Positions 8,371 to 15,068 of a stretch of DNA of 17,560 nucleotides are shown piece by piece. Under the pieces are notes generated by a model. It was not told where the DNA came from. It was given only the letters and a program-made list of their open reading frames with translations, and did not search any database. Both the position numbers and the translations under genes were made by a program. Position 1 is the stretch's first letter. Each line of letters opens with the position of its first letter. This stretch comes from Sediminibacterium sp. (GTDB lineage: Bacteria > Bacteroidota > Bacteroidia > Chitinophagales > Chitinophagaceae). The stretch spans positions 1 to 17,560 of the forward strand of contig JALQXE010000146.1 in assembly GCA_023263235.1 (NCBI GenBank). The letters are read 5' to 3'.

Positions 8371-9009
8371 ATGGAATTTATCAATCCCATTGCAAATACA
8401 TATATAGACGCCTATAGTCAGGCAACGCCTAGCTATTTAAAGCAAATGTATGATACTACCCTTGCTACACATCAACATGCGCATATGCAAAGTAGTTGGC
8501 ACCAAGGAGGATTTTTGAGTTTTATAAGTAAACTAGTGAACCCATCGCATATTTTAGAAATTGGAACATTTACCGGTTTCAGCACCTTATGTTTAGCAGA
8601 GGGCTTAACTGAAAATGGACATTTACATACCATTGAGTTAAGAGCAGAAGATGCTAAAACCGCTTCAAATTATTTTATACAAAGTCCTCATGCATCAAAA
8701 ATCTCTGTTCACAACGGTGATGCCAAAGAAATAATCCCCTCACTATCTAATACATGGGATCTAGTATTTATTGACGCTGATAAAACAGGTTATATTGATT
8801 ACTATAATTTAGTATTGCCCAAATTAGCCAACAATGGATTAATTATCGTAGACAATGTATTGTTTCATGGCGATGTACTTGAAGAAAATATTTCAGGAAA
8901 AAGTGCTAAAGCTATACAAGCATTTAATGAATACCTACAAAATGACGAAACAACTGAACACACTATTTTAACCATAAGAGATGGACTTACTTTAATAAGA
9001 AAAAAATAA
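8371..9009 (+). CDS. Class I SAM-dependent O-methyltransferase (OMT family 3)
   Basis: Predicted 212-aa cytoplasmic enzyme of the caffeoyl-CoA/catechol O-methyltransferase type, which uses S-adenosylmethionine and a divalent metal. SAM motif I is LEIGTFTGFSTLCLAEGL (residues 62-79), followed by an acidic strand end HTIELRAED (86-94), NGDAKEIIP (115-123), then FIDADKTGYIDYY (133-145) and LIIVDNVLFHG (157-167). D135, D161 and N162 match the expected metal-ligand positions of the family. The ATG at 8371 gives the usual N-terminus; the TTG at 8365 in frame would add two residues. It lies 10 nt after the symporter gene and 1 nt before the glucosaminidase gene. The acceptor substrate is unknown; many bacterial members have no defined role. 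Confidence 0.92.
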   Translation: MEFINPIANTYIDAYSQATPSYLKQMYDTTLATHQHAHMQSSWHQGGFLSFISKLVNPSHILEIGTFTGFSTLCLAEGLTENGHLHTIELRAEDAKTASNYFIQSPHASKISVHNGDAKEIIPSLSNTWDLVFIDADKTGYIDYYNLVLPKLANNGLIIVDNVLFHGDVLEENISGKSAKAIQAFNEYLQNDETTEHTILTIRDGLTLIRKK

Positions 9010-9010
9010 C

Positions 9011-10342
9011 ATGAAGCGCAATATTTACCTTTTATTATTACTAGCAATCCCATTTAATTTACTTGCCCAATCTCAAGCACAAGTAACGATTGATTATATT
9101 AAAAAGTACAAAGGCATTGCCATTAAAGAAATGCAAAGAACCGGCATCCCCGCTTCCATTACACTTGCACAAGCCATTGTAGAATCAGGAAGTGGCGAAA
9201 GCAAATTGGCAAAAGAAGCCAATAATCATTTTGGCATTAAATGTAAAACAGAATGGACTGGTGAAAAAATGTATAAGGACGACGATATGAAGAATGAATG
9301 TTTTAGAGTTTATGACAATGCAGATAGCTCTTTTATTGACCATTCTAATTTTTTAAAATATCGCCCTTACTATGCTAGTTTATTTGAATTAGACCCTGTG
9401 GACGATACCGCTTGGGCTTATGGATTAAAAAAAGCTGGATATGCCACTGAAAAAGATTACCCCAATAGTTTATTAAAAGTGATTGACTTATATGAATTAT
9501 CGCAATACAATTTTCCTGAATTAGTTACAGAGGACTCATTAGAGGAGGCTGATAATAATACTAAATCAATCGACACCATTGTAAAACCTATCGTAAAAAC
9601 ATTGTCGGACAACACCTCATCTTCAAAAGTGGAGGAAATTAAACCTACACCAAATCCTGTGTCTATTAAAGACACGGTCGTAAAAATTGTGAAAATAACC
9701 GACACCGTTGTTAAAGTAGTGGTTGTAAAAGATACGGTTGTAAAATTAGTTACCGTGAAAGATACTGTTGATAAAACAAATACGCTTAAAGGCACTACCG
9801 AAATTAAAGATGCAAGTCAAATAAATGCCAAAAGTGCTGCTGATAGCAAAAAAATAATAAATGAAACTATTGCGGTAAACTATCCAAAAAATAAAAAATT
9901 TAAAATCAATGGTATTTCTGCAATCTGGGCAGAAAAAGAAAGGTCTTTTTTAGAAATTGCAGACACTTATAATGTGCCAGTATTTAAATTATTTAATAAT
10001 AATGAATTGGAAGAAACTGATTTAGTTCAAAAAAATCAGTTACTCTTTTTAGGAGAGAAAAAGAAGGAAAGTGATAAAAAAGTACATGTTGCAAAAAATG
10101 GAGAAACTTTTTATGACATTGCTCAAATGGAAGGCATTCAATTATCATCATTAAAATCCTATAATAGCAATATTCAGGAAACTGAAATTAAAGAAGGTAC
10201 CATTCTGTACTTATTCAATATGCCAAAGGAATCCAGTAAATCAACGACTCCTGAAAAAGTTAAAGCATCTTCTGAAACAAAAGCTGCCGAAAAAAAACAA
10301 AGCAATACAACCCCTAAAAAAAATAAATTTAAAATATTCTAG
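9011..10342 (+). CDS. Secreted glucosaminidase (GH73, FlgJ-like) with LysM-type C-terminus
   Basis: Predicted 443-aa exported peptidoglycan hydrolase. Residues 1-20 form a signal peptide (MKRNIYLLLLLAIPFNLLAQ, cleavage near the final AQ). Residues about 25-165 match the mannosyl-glycoprotein endo-beta-N-acetylglucosaminidase-like/GH73 domain: ITLAQAIVESGSGESKLAKEANNHFGIKC contains the likely catalytic glutamate E58, followed by FRVYDNADSSFIDHSNFL and the AYGLKKAGYAT segment. Residues 180-290 are a Thr/Val/Lys linker that holds four tandem decapeptides (221-260). Two LysM-like modules follow (about 302-347 and 357-402), the second with the clear NGETFYDIAQMEG pattern. The tail is Lys-rich. LysM modules bind the glycan strand, so the enzyme probably cuts or remodels cell-wall peptidoglycan in the periplasm. 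It lies 1 nt from both neighbours, indicating co-transcription with hpt. No truncation is seen. Confidence 0.93.
   Translation: MKRNIYLLLLLAIPFNLLAQSQAQVTIDYIKKYKGIAIKEMQRTGIPASITLAQAIVESGSGESKLAKEANNHFGIKCKTEWTGEKMYKDDDMKNECFRVYDNADSSFIDHSNFLKYRPYYASLFELDPVDDTAWAYGLKKAGYATEKDYPNSLLKVIDLYELSQYNFPELVTEDSLEEADNNTKSIDTIVKPIVKTLSDNTSSSKVEEIKPTPNPVSIKDTVVKIVKITDTVVKVVVVKDTVVKLVTVKDTVDKTNTLKGTTEIKDASQINAKSAADSKKIINETIAVNYPKNKKFKINGISAIWAEKERSFLEIADTYNVPVFKLFNNNELEETDLVQKNQLLFLGEKKKESDKKVHVAKNGETFYDIAQMEGIQLSSLKSYNSNIQETEIKEGTILYLFNMPKESSKSTTPEKVKASSETKAAEKKQSNTTPKKNKFKIF
9671..9790 (+). repeat. Four tandem 30-bp (decapeptide) repeats inside the glucosaminidase linker
   Basis: The linker residues 221-260 fall into four 10-residue units, each starting D-T-V: DTVVKIVKIT, DTVVKVVVVK, DTVVKLVTVK and DTVDKTNTLK. 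The underlying DNA units are exactly 30 bp but have diverged at synonymous positions (GAC ACG GTC, GAC ACC GTT, GAT ACG GTT, GAT ACT GTT). The peptide pattern is therefore better preserved than the DNA. Confidence 0.85.
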
Positions 10343-10343
10343 T

Positions 10344-10877
10344 ATGTCAAACATTACTGTATTAGACAAAGAATTTATACCCTATATTAGCGAAGCTGAA
10401 ATACAAGAAAAAATTTCGGCACTTGCTCAACAACTAAATAAAGAATATGAAGGGAAAAAACCCATTTTCCTATCTATCTTAAACGGTTCGTTTTTATTTA
10501 CAGCCGACTTGTTTAAACAAATTACCATTGACGCGGAAGTTTGTTTTATTAAATTGGCTTCATATAAAGGAACAACTTCCTCTGGCAACGTGGTAACCGC
10601 TATTGGATTAGATGCCAATATAAGTGGAAGAGACATTATTATATTGGAAGATATTATTGATACAGGTAAAACCTTACATCATTTTCTGCCTCAATTAGCT
10701 TCTAATCAACCGGCATCTATTAAAATTGCAGTGCTATTGAATAAAACAGAAGCTTTAGCATATCCAGTTAAAGTAGACTATGCTTGTTTTGATATTCCCA
10801 ATAAGTTTGTGGTAGGTTATGGTTTAGATTATGATGGACTCGGAAGAAATACTAAGGCTATTTATCAATTAAAGTAG
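10344..10877 (+). CDS. hpt: Hypoxanthine phosphoribosyltransferase
   Basis: Purine salvage enzyme (177 aa) that converts hypoxanthine, and usually guanine, plus PRPP to IMP or GMP. The PRPP-binding signature of type I phosphoribosyltransferases is complete: IIILEDIIDTGKTL (residues 98-111), with E102-D103 and the general-base aspartate D106. The upstream SILNGSFLFTADL matches the PPi-binding loop, and LASYKGTTSSGNV the flexible catalytic loop. VDYACFDIPNKFVVGYGLDYDGLGRNTKAIY near the C-terminus is the family's purine-binding end with the metal-binding DYDGLGRN region. Length is typical. The ATG lies 1 nt after the glucosaminidase stop. In many Bacteroidota hpt is followed by adk and obg; here it is followed by a terminator-bearing spacer and the convergent dnaJ. 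Confidence 0.96.
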   Translation: MSNITVLDKEFIPYISEAEIQEKISALAQQLNKEYEGKKPIFLSILNGSFLFTADLFKQITIDAEVCFIKLASYKGTTSSGNVVTAIGLDANISGRDIIILEDIIDTGKTLHHFLPQLASNQPASIKIAVLLNKTEALAYPVKVDYACFDIPNKFVVGYGLDYDGLGRNTKAIYQLK

Positions 10878-10880
10878 CGC

Positions 10881-10921
10881 AGAAAAAATAGAAAAGATAA
10901 AAATAAAATAGAGGCTAAATT
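10881..10921. repeat. First copy of a 41-bp duplicated block (degenerate terminator-like)
   Basis: These 41 bases match 10985-11025 at 38 positions, offset by 104 bp. This copy ends with an AGGC arm (10912-10915) that can pair with GCCT at 10926-10929, leaving only a weak hairpin. It sits directly after the hpt stop. Confidence 0.8.
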
Positions 10922-10984
10922 ATATGCCTTACATAATGACGTTTAAAATTTTTGCAAAAAAATTTATGAACGATAGGGATAAAT

Positions 10985-11025
10985 AGAAAAAATCAAAAAG
11001 ATAAAAATAAAATAGGGGCTAAATT
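10985..11025. repeat. Second copy of the 41-bp duplicated block, merging into the intact terminator
   Basis: This copy differs from 10881-10921 at three positions. Its right end forms the left arm of the strong hairpin at 11008-11043, so a terminator-bearing segment appears to have been duplicated and one copy has decayed. Confidence 0.8.
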
Positions 11026-11043
11026 TTATTAGCCCCTATTTTA
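11008..11043. terminator. Bidirectional terminator between hpt and dnaJ
   Basis: A perfect stem with core AATAGGGGCTAA pairing to TTAGCCCCTATT (up to 15 bp) encloses a 6-nt loop. On the minus strand the stem is followed by a long T-rich run, which suits dnaJ termination best; it abuts the dnaJ stop codon. The plus strand has a weaker ATTTTATT tail that could serve hpt. Confidence 0.88.
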
Positions 11044-12213
11044 TTACTTAAACGCATCTTTTACTTTTTCGTAAAAACTCTTCTCCCCTTTTGTGGATTT
11101 AGGTTTAAAGTTTTCACTTTCCTGCATTTTCTCCAATGCAGCTTTTTCCTCATCACTTACTTGCTGCGGGGTCCATACATTTACATGTATTAACTGATCA
11201 CCTTTTGCATAACCCTGAACTTCAGGGAAACCTTTCCCTTTGAGTCTAAATATTTTACCGCTTTGTGTTCCCGCTGGAATTTTAATTTTTGCGCGTCCAT
11301 CAATGGTAGGAACCTCTACATTGGTTCCAAAAATTGCATCTGGAATGGTAATATATAAATCGAATGCTACATTTAATCCATCGCGGTGTAAAAATTCATG
11401 TGCCTCTTCCTCAATCATAATGATTAAATCTCCAGACATTCCTCCTCGTTCTCCTGCATTTCCTTTCCCAGACATACTTAATTGCATGCCATCTTGCACA
11501 CCTGCAGGAATATCAATTGAAATAGTTTCTTCTCCATATATACGACCTTCTCCTTTACAACTTGTACATTTTGCAGTGACGGTAGTTCCTTCACCATTAC
11601 AAGTAGAACAAGTATTTACCGTTTGCATTTGCCCCAAAAAAGTATTGGTTACTTTTCTTACCTGACCTTGGCCGTTACAAGTAGAACAAGTTTGTAAACT
11701 ATTTTTATCTTTTGCTCCATTACCGCCACAAGTAGTACATGCAACATGTTTTTTAACTTTTACTTGCTTGGTAACTCCATTCGCTATTTCCTCAAAGTTT
11801 AGTTTGAGTTTAATTCTCAAATTACTTCCTCTTTGTCCTCTCGCTCTTGCTCCACCACCACGAGATCTTCCTCCGCCTCCAAAAAATCCACCAAATCCTT
11901 CGTCACCAAAAATATCTCCAAACTGACTGAATATGTCATTCATATCCATACCTCCATGGAATCCGCCGCCACCACCACCTGTTCCAGGTCCGAATGCTTG
12001 GTGACCAAAGCGATCATATTTTGCTTTTTTATCGCTATCACTTAATATTTCATATGCCTCTGCAGCTTCTTTAAATTTTTCTTCCGCTGCCTTGTCACCA
12101 GGATTTCTATCTGGGTGATATTGCATAGCAACTTTGCGATACGCTTTTTTAATTTCGTCCGCAGATGCCGATTTAGACACTCCTAGTACTTCGTAAAAAT
12201 CTCTTTTAGACAT
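11044..12213 (-). CDS. dnaJ: Molecular chaperone DnaJ (Hsp40)
   Basis: Co-chaperone of 389 aa that delivers unfolded proteins to DnaK and stimulates its ATPase. The J domain spans about residues 5-68, with HPD at 33-35. A Gly/Phe-rich region follows at about 71-125, with runs of glycine. The zinc-finger domain has all four CxxCxGxG-type repeats ([24 protein letters not shown] and CTSCKGEG; cysteines 159/162, 176/179, 202/205 and 216/219). The C-terminal peptide-binding domains include the [18 protein letters not shown] and [16 protein letters not shown] segments. This is a type I (class A) DnaJ. It follows grpE by 10 nt on the same strand, giving a grpE-dnaJ heat-shock operon without dnaK in the window. 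The terminator hairpin touches its stop codon. Confidence 0.98.
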   Translation of the reverse strand: MSKRDFYEVLGVSKSASADEIKKAYRKVAMQYHPDRNPGDKAAEEKFKEAAEAYEILSDSDKKAKYDRFGHQAFGPGTGGGGGGFHGGMDMNDIFSQFGDIFGDEGFGGFFGGGGRSRGGGARARGQRGSNLRIKLKLNFEEIANGVTKQVKVKKHVACTTCGGNGAKDKNSLQTCSTCNGQGQVRKVTNTFLGQMQTVNTCSTCNGEGTTVTAKCTSCKGEGRIYGEETISIDIPAGVQDGMQLSMSGKGNAGERGGMSGDLIIMIEEEAHEFLHRDGLNVAFDLYITIPDAIFGTNVEVPTIDGRAKIKIPAGTQSGKIFRLKGKGFPEVQGYAKGDQLIHVNVWTPQQVSDEEKAALEKMQESENFKPKSTKGEKSFYEKVKDAFK

Positions 12214-12223
12214 ATGTTTATTT

Positions 12224-12763
12224 TTATTTGCCTACAACCACTTTGGCAAAACGAATAATTTTTTCATTTAAAGCATACCCCTTGGTTACTTCATCTATGA
12301 CTTTCCCTTTTAATTTTTCATCTGGTACGGGCACTTCGGTAATGGCTTCGTGAAATTCTGCATCAAAATCCTTTCCAATACTCTCCATAGGACTTAATCC
12401 TTTAGCTTGCATAGTACTTCGAATTTTATTAAACACCAATTGAATTCCTTCCTTTTGAACTGCAATGTCATCGGTTGTATTTAATTGTTTCTCTGCTCTA
12501 TCACAGTCATCCAATACATCCAATAGGGAAACAATCACATCCTTCCCAGCAGTTTGGATAAGCTCCATACGCTCTTTTGCAGTTCGACGCTTATAATTTT
12601 CAAATTCAGCCATTAAACGGAGGTATTTGTCCTTTTGGTCAGCAAGATCTGCCTTTAGTTGATCTAGTTCACTAAGGGGCTCTTTTTCCTCAATTGGGGT
12701 ATTTTCCGCTCCATTTTCTACCTGTTCTTCGGCTGCTTGTGTATTGATCTCTTTTTCTTCCAT
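12224..12763 (-). CDS. grpE: Nucleotide exchange factor GrpE
   Basis: Cytoplasmic co-chaperone (179 aa, dimeric in the family) that releases ADP from DnaK. The acidic, disordered N-terminus (MEEKEINTQ, about 1-30) is followed by a long coiled-coil helix (about 31-70) containing [18 protein letters not shown], a four-helix region with [15 protein letters not shown], and the C-terminal beta domain with the signature [15 protein letters not shown] and [21 protein letters not shown]. The start is the ATG at 12763; an upstream TTG at 12805 in frame would lie across the promoter spacing and give an unusual hydrophobic N-terminus. It sits 10 nt before dnaJ and is probably co-transcribed from the promoter at 12791-12822. 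Confidence 0.97.
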   Translation of the reverse strand: MEEKEINTQAAEEQVENGAENTPIEEKEPLSELDQLKADLADQKDKYLRLMAEFENYKRRTAKERMELIQTAGKDVIVSLLDVLDDCDRAEKQLNTTDDIAVQKEGIQLVFNKIRSTMQAKGLSPMESIGKDFDAEFHEAITEVPVPDEKLKGKVIDEVTKGYALNEKIIRFAKVVVGK

Positions 12764-12790
12764 AATGATTGAGTTATTACCTAATTCGAG

Positions 12791-12822
12791 CAAATATATT
12801 GCCAAAGGCCTAAAAGAGCAAA
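12791..12822 (-). promoter_or_regulatory. grpE-dnaJ promoter (Bacteroidota type)
   Basis: On the minus strand TTTG (12822-12819) is followed by 20 nt and then TATATTTG (12798-12791), a full match to TTTG-N19/20-TAnnTTTG. The expected start site near 12784 leaves a leader of about 20 nt. The spacer contains an AGGCCTAAAA box (plus-strand orientation). No CIRCE element is seen. Confidence 0.75.
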
Positions 12823-12845
12823 ATTGACACTAATTAGGCCTAAAA
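12806..12845. repeat. Pair of AGGCCTAAAA direct repeats, 30 bp apart
   Basis: Identical 10-mers lie at 12806-12815 and 12836-12845; each begins with the palindrome AGGCCT. The first is wholly inside the spacer of the grpE promoter, and the second lies between the grpE and rlmI-type promoters. The position suits an operator, but no regulator is known from the window. Confidence 0.5.
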
Positions 12846-12853
12846 TGAACAAG

Positions 12854-12880
12854 TTGTCAGTAAATCCCTGCCTATCTTTG
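12854..12880 (+). promoter_or_regulatory. Promoter of the rRNA methyltransferase gene
   Basis: TATCTTTG (12873-12880) is a perfect TAnnTTTG -7 element, with TTG at 12854-12856 after a slightly short 16-nt spacer. The element ends 4 nt before the ATG at 12885, so the transcript would be leaderless or nearly so. Confidence 0.65.
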
Positions 12881-12884
12881 CCTA

Positions 12885-14060
12885 ATGACAAAAGTGTATC
12901 TAAATCGTAAAATTACCCAAAGGATTGCCCTTGGACATCCTTGGATTTACAATAATGAAGTGGATCGTATTGCCGGCCCTGTTCAACAGGGTGATATTGT
13001 GGAAGTATATTACTTTGACGGCCAATTGGCAGGCAGGGGGTATATTAACCCTGAGTCCCAAATTATCATTCGTTTACTTACCCGTAATAGAGAAGAAATT
13101 ACAGCTGCGTTTTTTCATCAAAAAATTCAAGCTGCTTGGGATTATCGTAAACATTTAGGATATACAGAAAACTGTCGTTTGGTTTTTGGAGAAGCCGATG
13201 GATTACCAGCACTCATCATTGATAAGTTCAATGATTATTTTGTGATACAAACCTTATCATATGGTATTGAAGTTTGGAAGGATGCAATTGTTGATGCATT
13301 AAAAAGCATCTTTAATCCAAAAGGTATTTATGAAAGAAATGATGTTCCAGTTAGAGAATTAGAAGGACTTGTGCAACAAAAAGGCTTTCTAACCAACCCA
13401 TTCCCTACCGAAATCGTTATTTCAGAAAATGGTTTACAGTTTTATGTAAATATTGAAACTGGTCAAAAAACAGGATACTTTTTAGACCAACAAGATAATC
13501 GAAGAGCCATTCAAAATATTGTAAAGGATGCCGAAGTGTTGGGTGCATTTACCTACACAGGTACTTTTGAAATACATGCAGCACATTATGGTGCCAAATC
13601 TGTTTTGGGTATTGACATTTCAGAATCTGCTGTTGCACAAGCCAATAAAAATGCAGCATTGAATAAACTTGATCACATTGTTAAGTTTGAAGCCATGAAT
13701 GCTTTTGATGTTTTAAAGAACTGGGGAAAGCAAGGGAAAAAATATGATGTAGTCATGTTAGATCCGCCTGCTTTTACAAAGAGCAGAAATAATATTGACA
13801 AGGCAATTACTGGTTACAAAGAAATTAATTTACGTGGCATGCAACTTATTCGCAATGGGGGATTTTTAGTGAGCTCTAGTTGTACCAACCTGGTAAGCCC
13901 TGAATTATTTTTAGAAACGATTGAAATAGCAGCGCATGATGCAAAGAAAAGAATTAGGCAAGTAACTTATCAGTCACAATCCAGCGACCATCCCATTATT
14001 TGGGGAATGGAAAATACGCATTATTTGAAATTTTTAATTGTGGAAGTTTGCGACAAATAA
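12885..14060 (+). CDS. rlmI: Class I SAM-dependent rRNA methyltransferase, RlmI-like (23S rRNA m5C)
   Basis: Predicted 391-aa RNA methyltransferase of the RlmI/RlmK COG1092 family; E. coli RlmI makes m5C1962 in 23S rRNA. The N-terminal PUA-like RNA-binding domain covers about residues 3-75 (KITQRIALGHPWIYNNEV). A central region carries FGEADGLPALIID and ETGQKTGYFLDQQDNR, both hallmarks of the family. The Rossmann catalytic domain has LGAFTYTGTFEIHAAHYGA (motif I, 219-237), VLGIDISESAVAQA, the catalytic MLDPPAFTKS (291-300) and VSSSCTNLVS with C333 as the likely cysteine nucleophile. The ATG at 12885 gives the expected start. The gene is divergent from grpE and its promoter abuts the start codon. 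Target position is inferred by homology only. Confidence 0.9.
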   Translation: MTKVYLNRKITQRIALGHPWIYNNEVDRIAGPVQQGDIVEVYYFDGQLAGRGYINPESQIIIRLLTRNREEITAAFFHQKIQAAWDYRKHLGYTENCRLVFGEADGLPALIIDKFNDYFVIQTLSYGIEVWKDAIVDALKSIFNPKGIYERNDVPVRELEGLVQQKGFLTNPFPTEIVISENGLQFYVNIETGQKTGYFLDQQDNRRAIQNIVKDAEVLGAFTYTGTFEIHAAHYGAKSVLGIDISESAVAQANKNAALNKLDHIVKFEAMNAFDVLKNWGKQGKKYDVVMLDPPAFTKSRNNIDKAITGYKEINLRGMQLIRNGGFLVSSSCTNLVSPELFLETIEIAAHDAKKRIRQVTYQSQSSDHPIIWGMENTHYLKFLIVEVCDK

Positions 14061-14084
14061 TTACTCCGTAAAATAGACTACATT

Positions 14085-14117
14085 AAAAAGGCTCCAATTC
14101 ATTGGAGCCTTTTTTTG
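14085..14117. terminator. Bidirectional terminator between rlmI-like gene and peroxiredoxin
   Basis: AAAAAGGCTCCAA and TTGGAGCCTTTTT pair around a TTCA loop (14098-14101), followed by a T run on the plus strand and, through the A run, on the minus strand too. It suits both converging genes. Confidence 0.92.
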
Positions 14118-14178
14118 AATATTTAGTGTTGAAATTTTGCAGGGTTAATTACGATATCACCTAGCATGATTTCAAATT

Positions 14179-14652
14179 TCAGTTTAAGGTATTTAACAGG
14201 TTTTGAATAGCAGCAAAATCTGGCAAATCGCCAGGAGTTGCACAAACTTCTTCATATTGAACAACGCCCTCTTTATCAATTACAAATGCAGAACGCTTGC
14301 TAACTCCTTGCATTTCAAATGCAGGAAACACCTCATATAATACATCAAATGATTTTGAAGCAGTTTTATTAAAGTCACTTAATAAAGGGAAGTTTAACTT
14401 TTGCTCTTCTTTAAATTTACCAAGTGTAAATATAGAATCAACGGAAATACCCAATACTTGTGCATTGGCATTATTATACGTTCCAATATTATCTCTGATA
14501 CTGCAAAGTTCTGTAGTACATACTCCTGTGAATGCTAAAGGAAAGAATAGAACTACTACATTTTGACCTTTAAAATCGCCTAATGAAGTAGCTTTTTTAT
14601 CGGTATCAAACAATGTGAAAGCTGGGGCTGGTTTGCCAAGTAAATTACTCAT
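14179..14652 (-). CDS. Peroxiredoxin (AhpC/TSA family, Bcp/AhpE-like)
   Basis: Thiol peroxidase of 157 aa that reduces hydrogen peroxide and organic hydroperoxides in the cytoplasm. The active-site pattern PxxxTxxC appears as PLAFTGVC, giving the peroxidatic cysteine C45, with P38 and T42. A second cysteine, C50, stands five residues later, as in Bcp, where it resolves the sulfenic acid; a third cysteine lies near residue 134 (VCATPGDLPDF). The overall motifs (PAPAFTLFDTDKK, VLFFPLAFTG, GISVDSIFTLGKF, LLSDFNKTASKSFDVL, RSAFVIDKEGVVQY) are standard. Whether C50 or an external thiol resolves the active site cannot be shown from sequence. The gene stands alone, with a -7 element at 14687-14694 and a shared terminator downstream. 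Confidence 0.94.
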   Translation of the reverse strand: MSNLLGKPAPAFTLFDTDKKATSLGDFKGQNVVVLFFPLAFTGVCTTELCSIRDNIGTYNNANAQVLGISVDSIFTLGKFKEEQKLNFPLLSDFNKTASKSFDVLYEVFPAFEMQGVSKRSAFVIDKEGVVQYEEVCATPGDLPDFAAIQNLLNTLN

Positions 14653-14686
14653 ATTTTTATTTTTTATTGGGTGCTTAATTTGAGGT

Positions 14687-14694
14687 CAAAAGTA
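14687..14694 (-). promoter_or_regulatory. -7 promoter element of the peroxiredoxin gene
   Basis: On the minus strand TACTTTTG matches TAnnTTTG exactly, about 35 nt upstream of the ATG at 14652. A clear TTTG partner about 19 nt further upstream is not seen, so support is moderate. Confidence 0.5.
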
Positions 14695-14729
14695 TAAATG
14701 TTTATTGAGGGTTGGATTAGTTTAGTTGC

Positions 14730-15068
14730 CTAAAAAGGGATTTTTTCTCTTTTCGAAAGTTCATTTACCGAATCCATAAGCACTTTAAACTCAACTGGGT
14801 GCTTTTCCAAATATTCAATTTGTTTATAAAATTGAACGCGATCTACTTTATTGAGGTCAAAAATTTGTTGATAAAACTGTACATTCTTCTTTTGTATATT
14901 CCAGGTTGAATCTAAAGAAGATATACGAGAAAAATGTTCGTCTGCTTTCATTAGTTGTAAAACAACTACTTTCATTTTATCTATAGGTATAGCATTCCCC
15001 TCTTTTGCTTTTTCACCACAAGCAAGTAGTAAAATACTTACCATCAAAAAGCTTACACAAATTCTCAT
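14730..15068 (-). CDS. DUF4296-type lipoprotein
   Basis: Small predicted lipoprotein of 112 aa. The N-terminus MRICVSFLMVSILLLACGEK is a lipoprotein signal with lipobox LLAC (lipidated C17). The rest is helical and polar: IPIDKMKVVVLQLMKADEHF, a central segment with YQQIFDLNKVDRVQFYKQIEYLEKHPVEFKVLMDSVNELSKRE. The pattern (PxxKM, one helix, a basic linker, then F-x-x-x-I-x-Y-L-x-x-HP) resembles the Bacteroidota DUF4296 family, for which no function is known to me. Its ATG overlaps the stop of the DUF4835 gene by 4 nt (ATGA), so the two are translationally coupled, which suggests a shared envelope role. Family assignment is from pattern only. Confidence 0.75.
   Translation of the reverse strand: MRICVSFLMVSILLLACGEKAKEGNAIPIDKMKVVVLQLMKADEHFSRISSLDSTWNIQKKNVQFYQQIFDLNKVDRVQFYKQIEYLEKHPVEFKVLMDSVNELSKREKIPF

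Noticed and set aside
9457..9795. 112-codon minus-strand frame opposite the glucosaminidase linker, very rich in Thr, Val and Phe
   Set aside because: Its repetitive composition is the mirror of the decapeptide-coding repeats; there is no start context or independent support.
11240..11665. 141-codon plus-strand frame opposite dnaJ
   Set aside because: Shadow of a clear DnaJ coding sequence with all zinc-finger motifs; the regular Cys/Pro pattern comes from the zinc-finger repeats read backwards.
12764..12884. CIRCE (HrcA operator) upstream of grpE
   Set aside because: Searched by eye for TTAGCACTC-N9-GAGTGCTAA; nothing close is present on either strand.
14123..14167. Minus-strand 14-codon frame (MLGDIVINPAKFQH) between the peroxiredoxin stop and the terminator
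   Set aside because: Too short to support, no recognised family and no ribosome-binding or promoter signal; it is likely the 3' untranslated end of the peroxiredoxin transcript.
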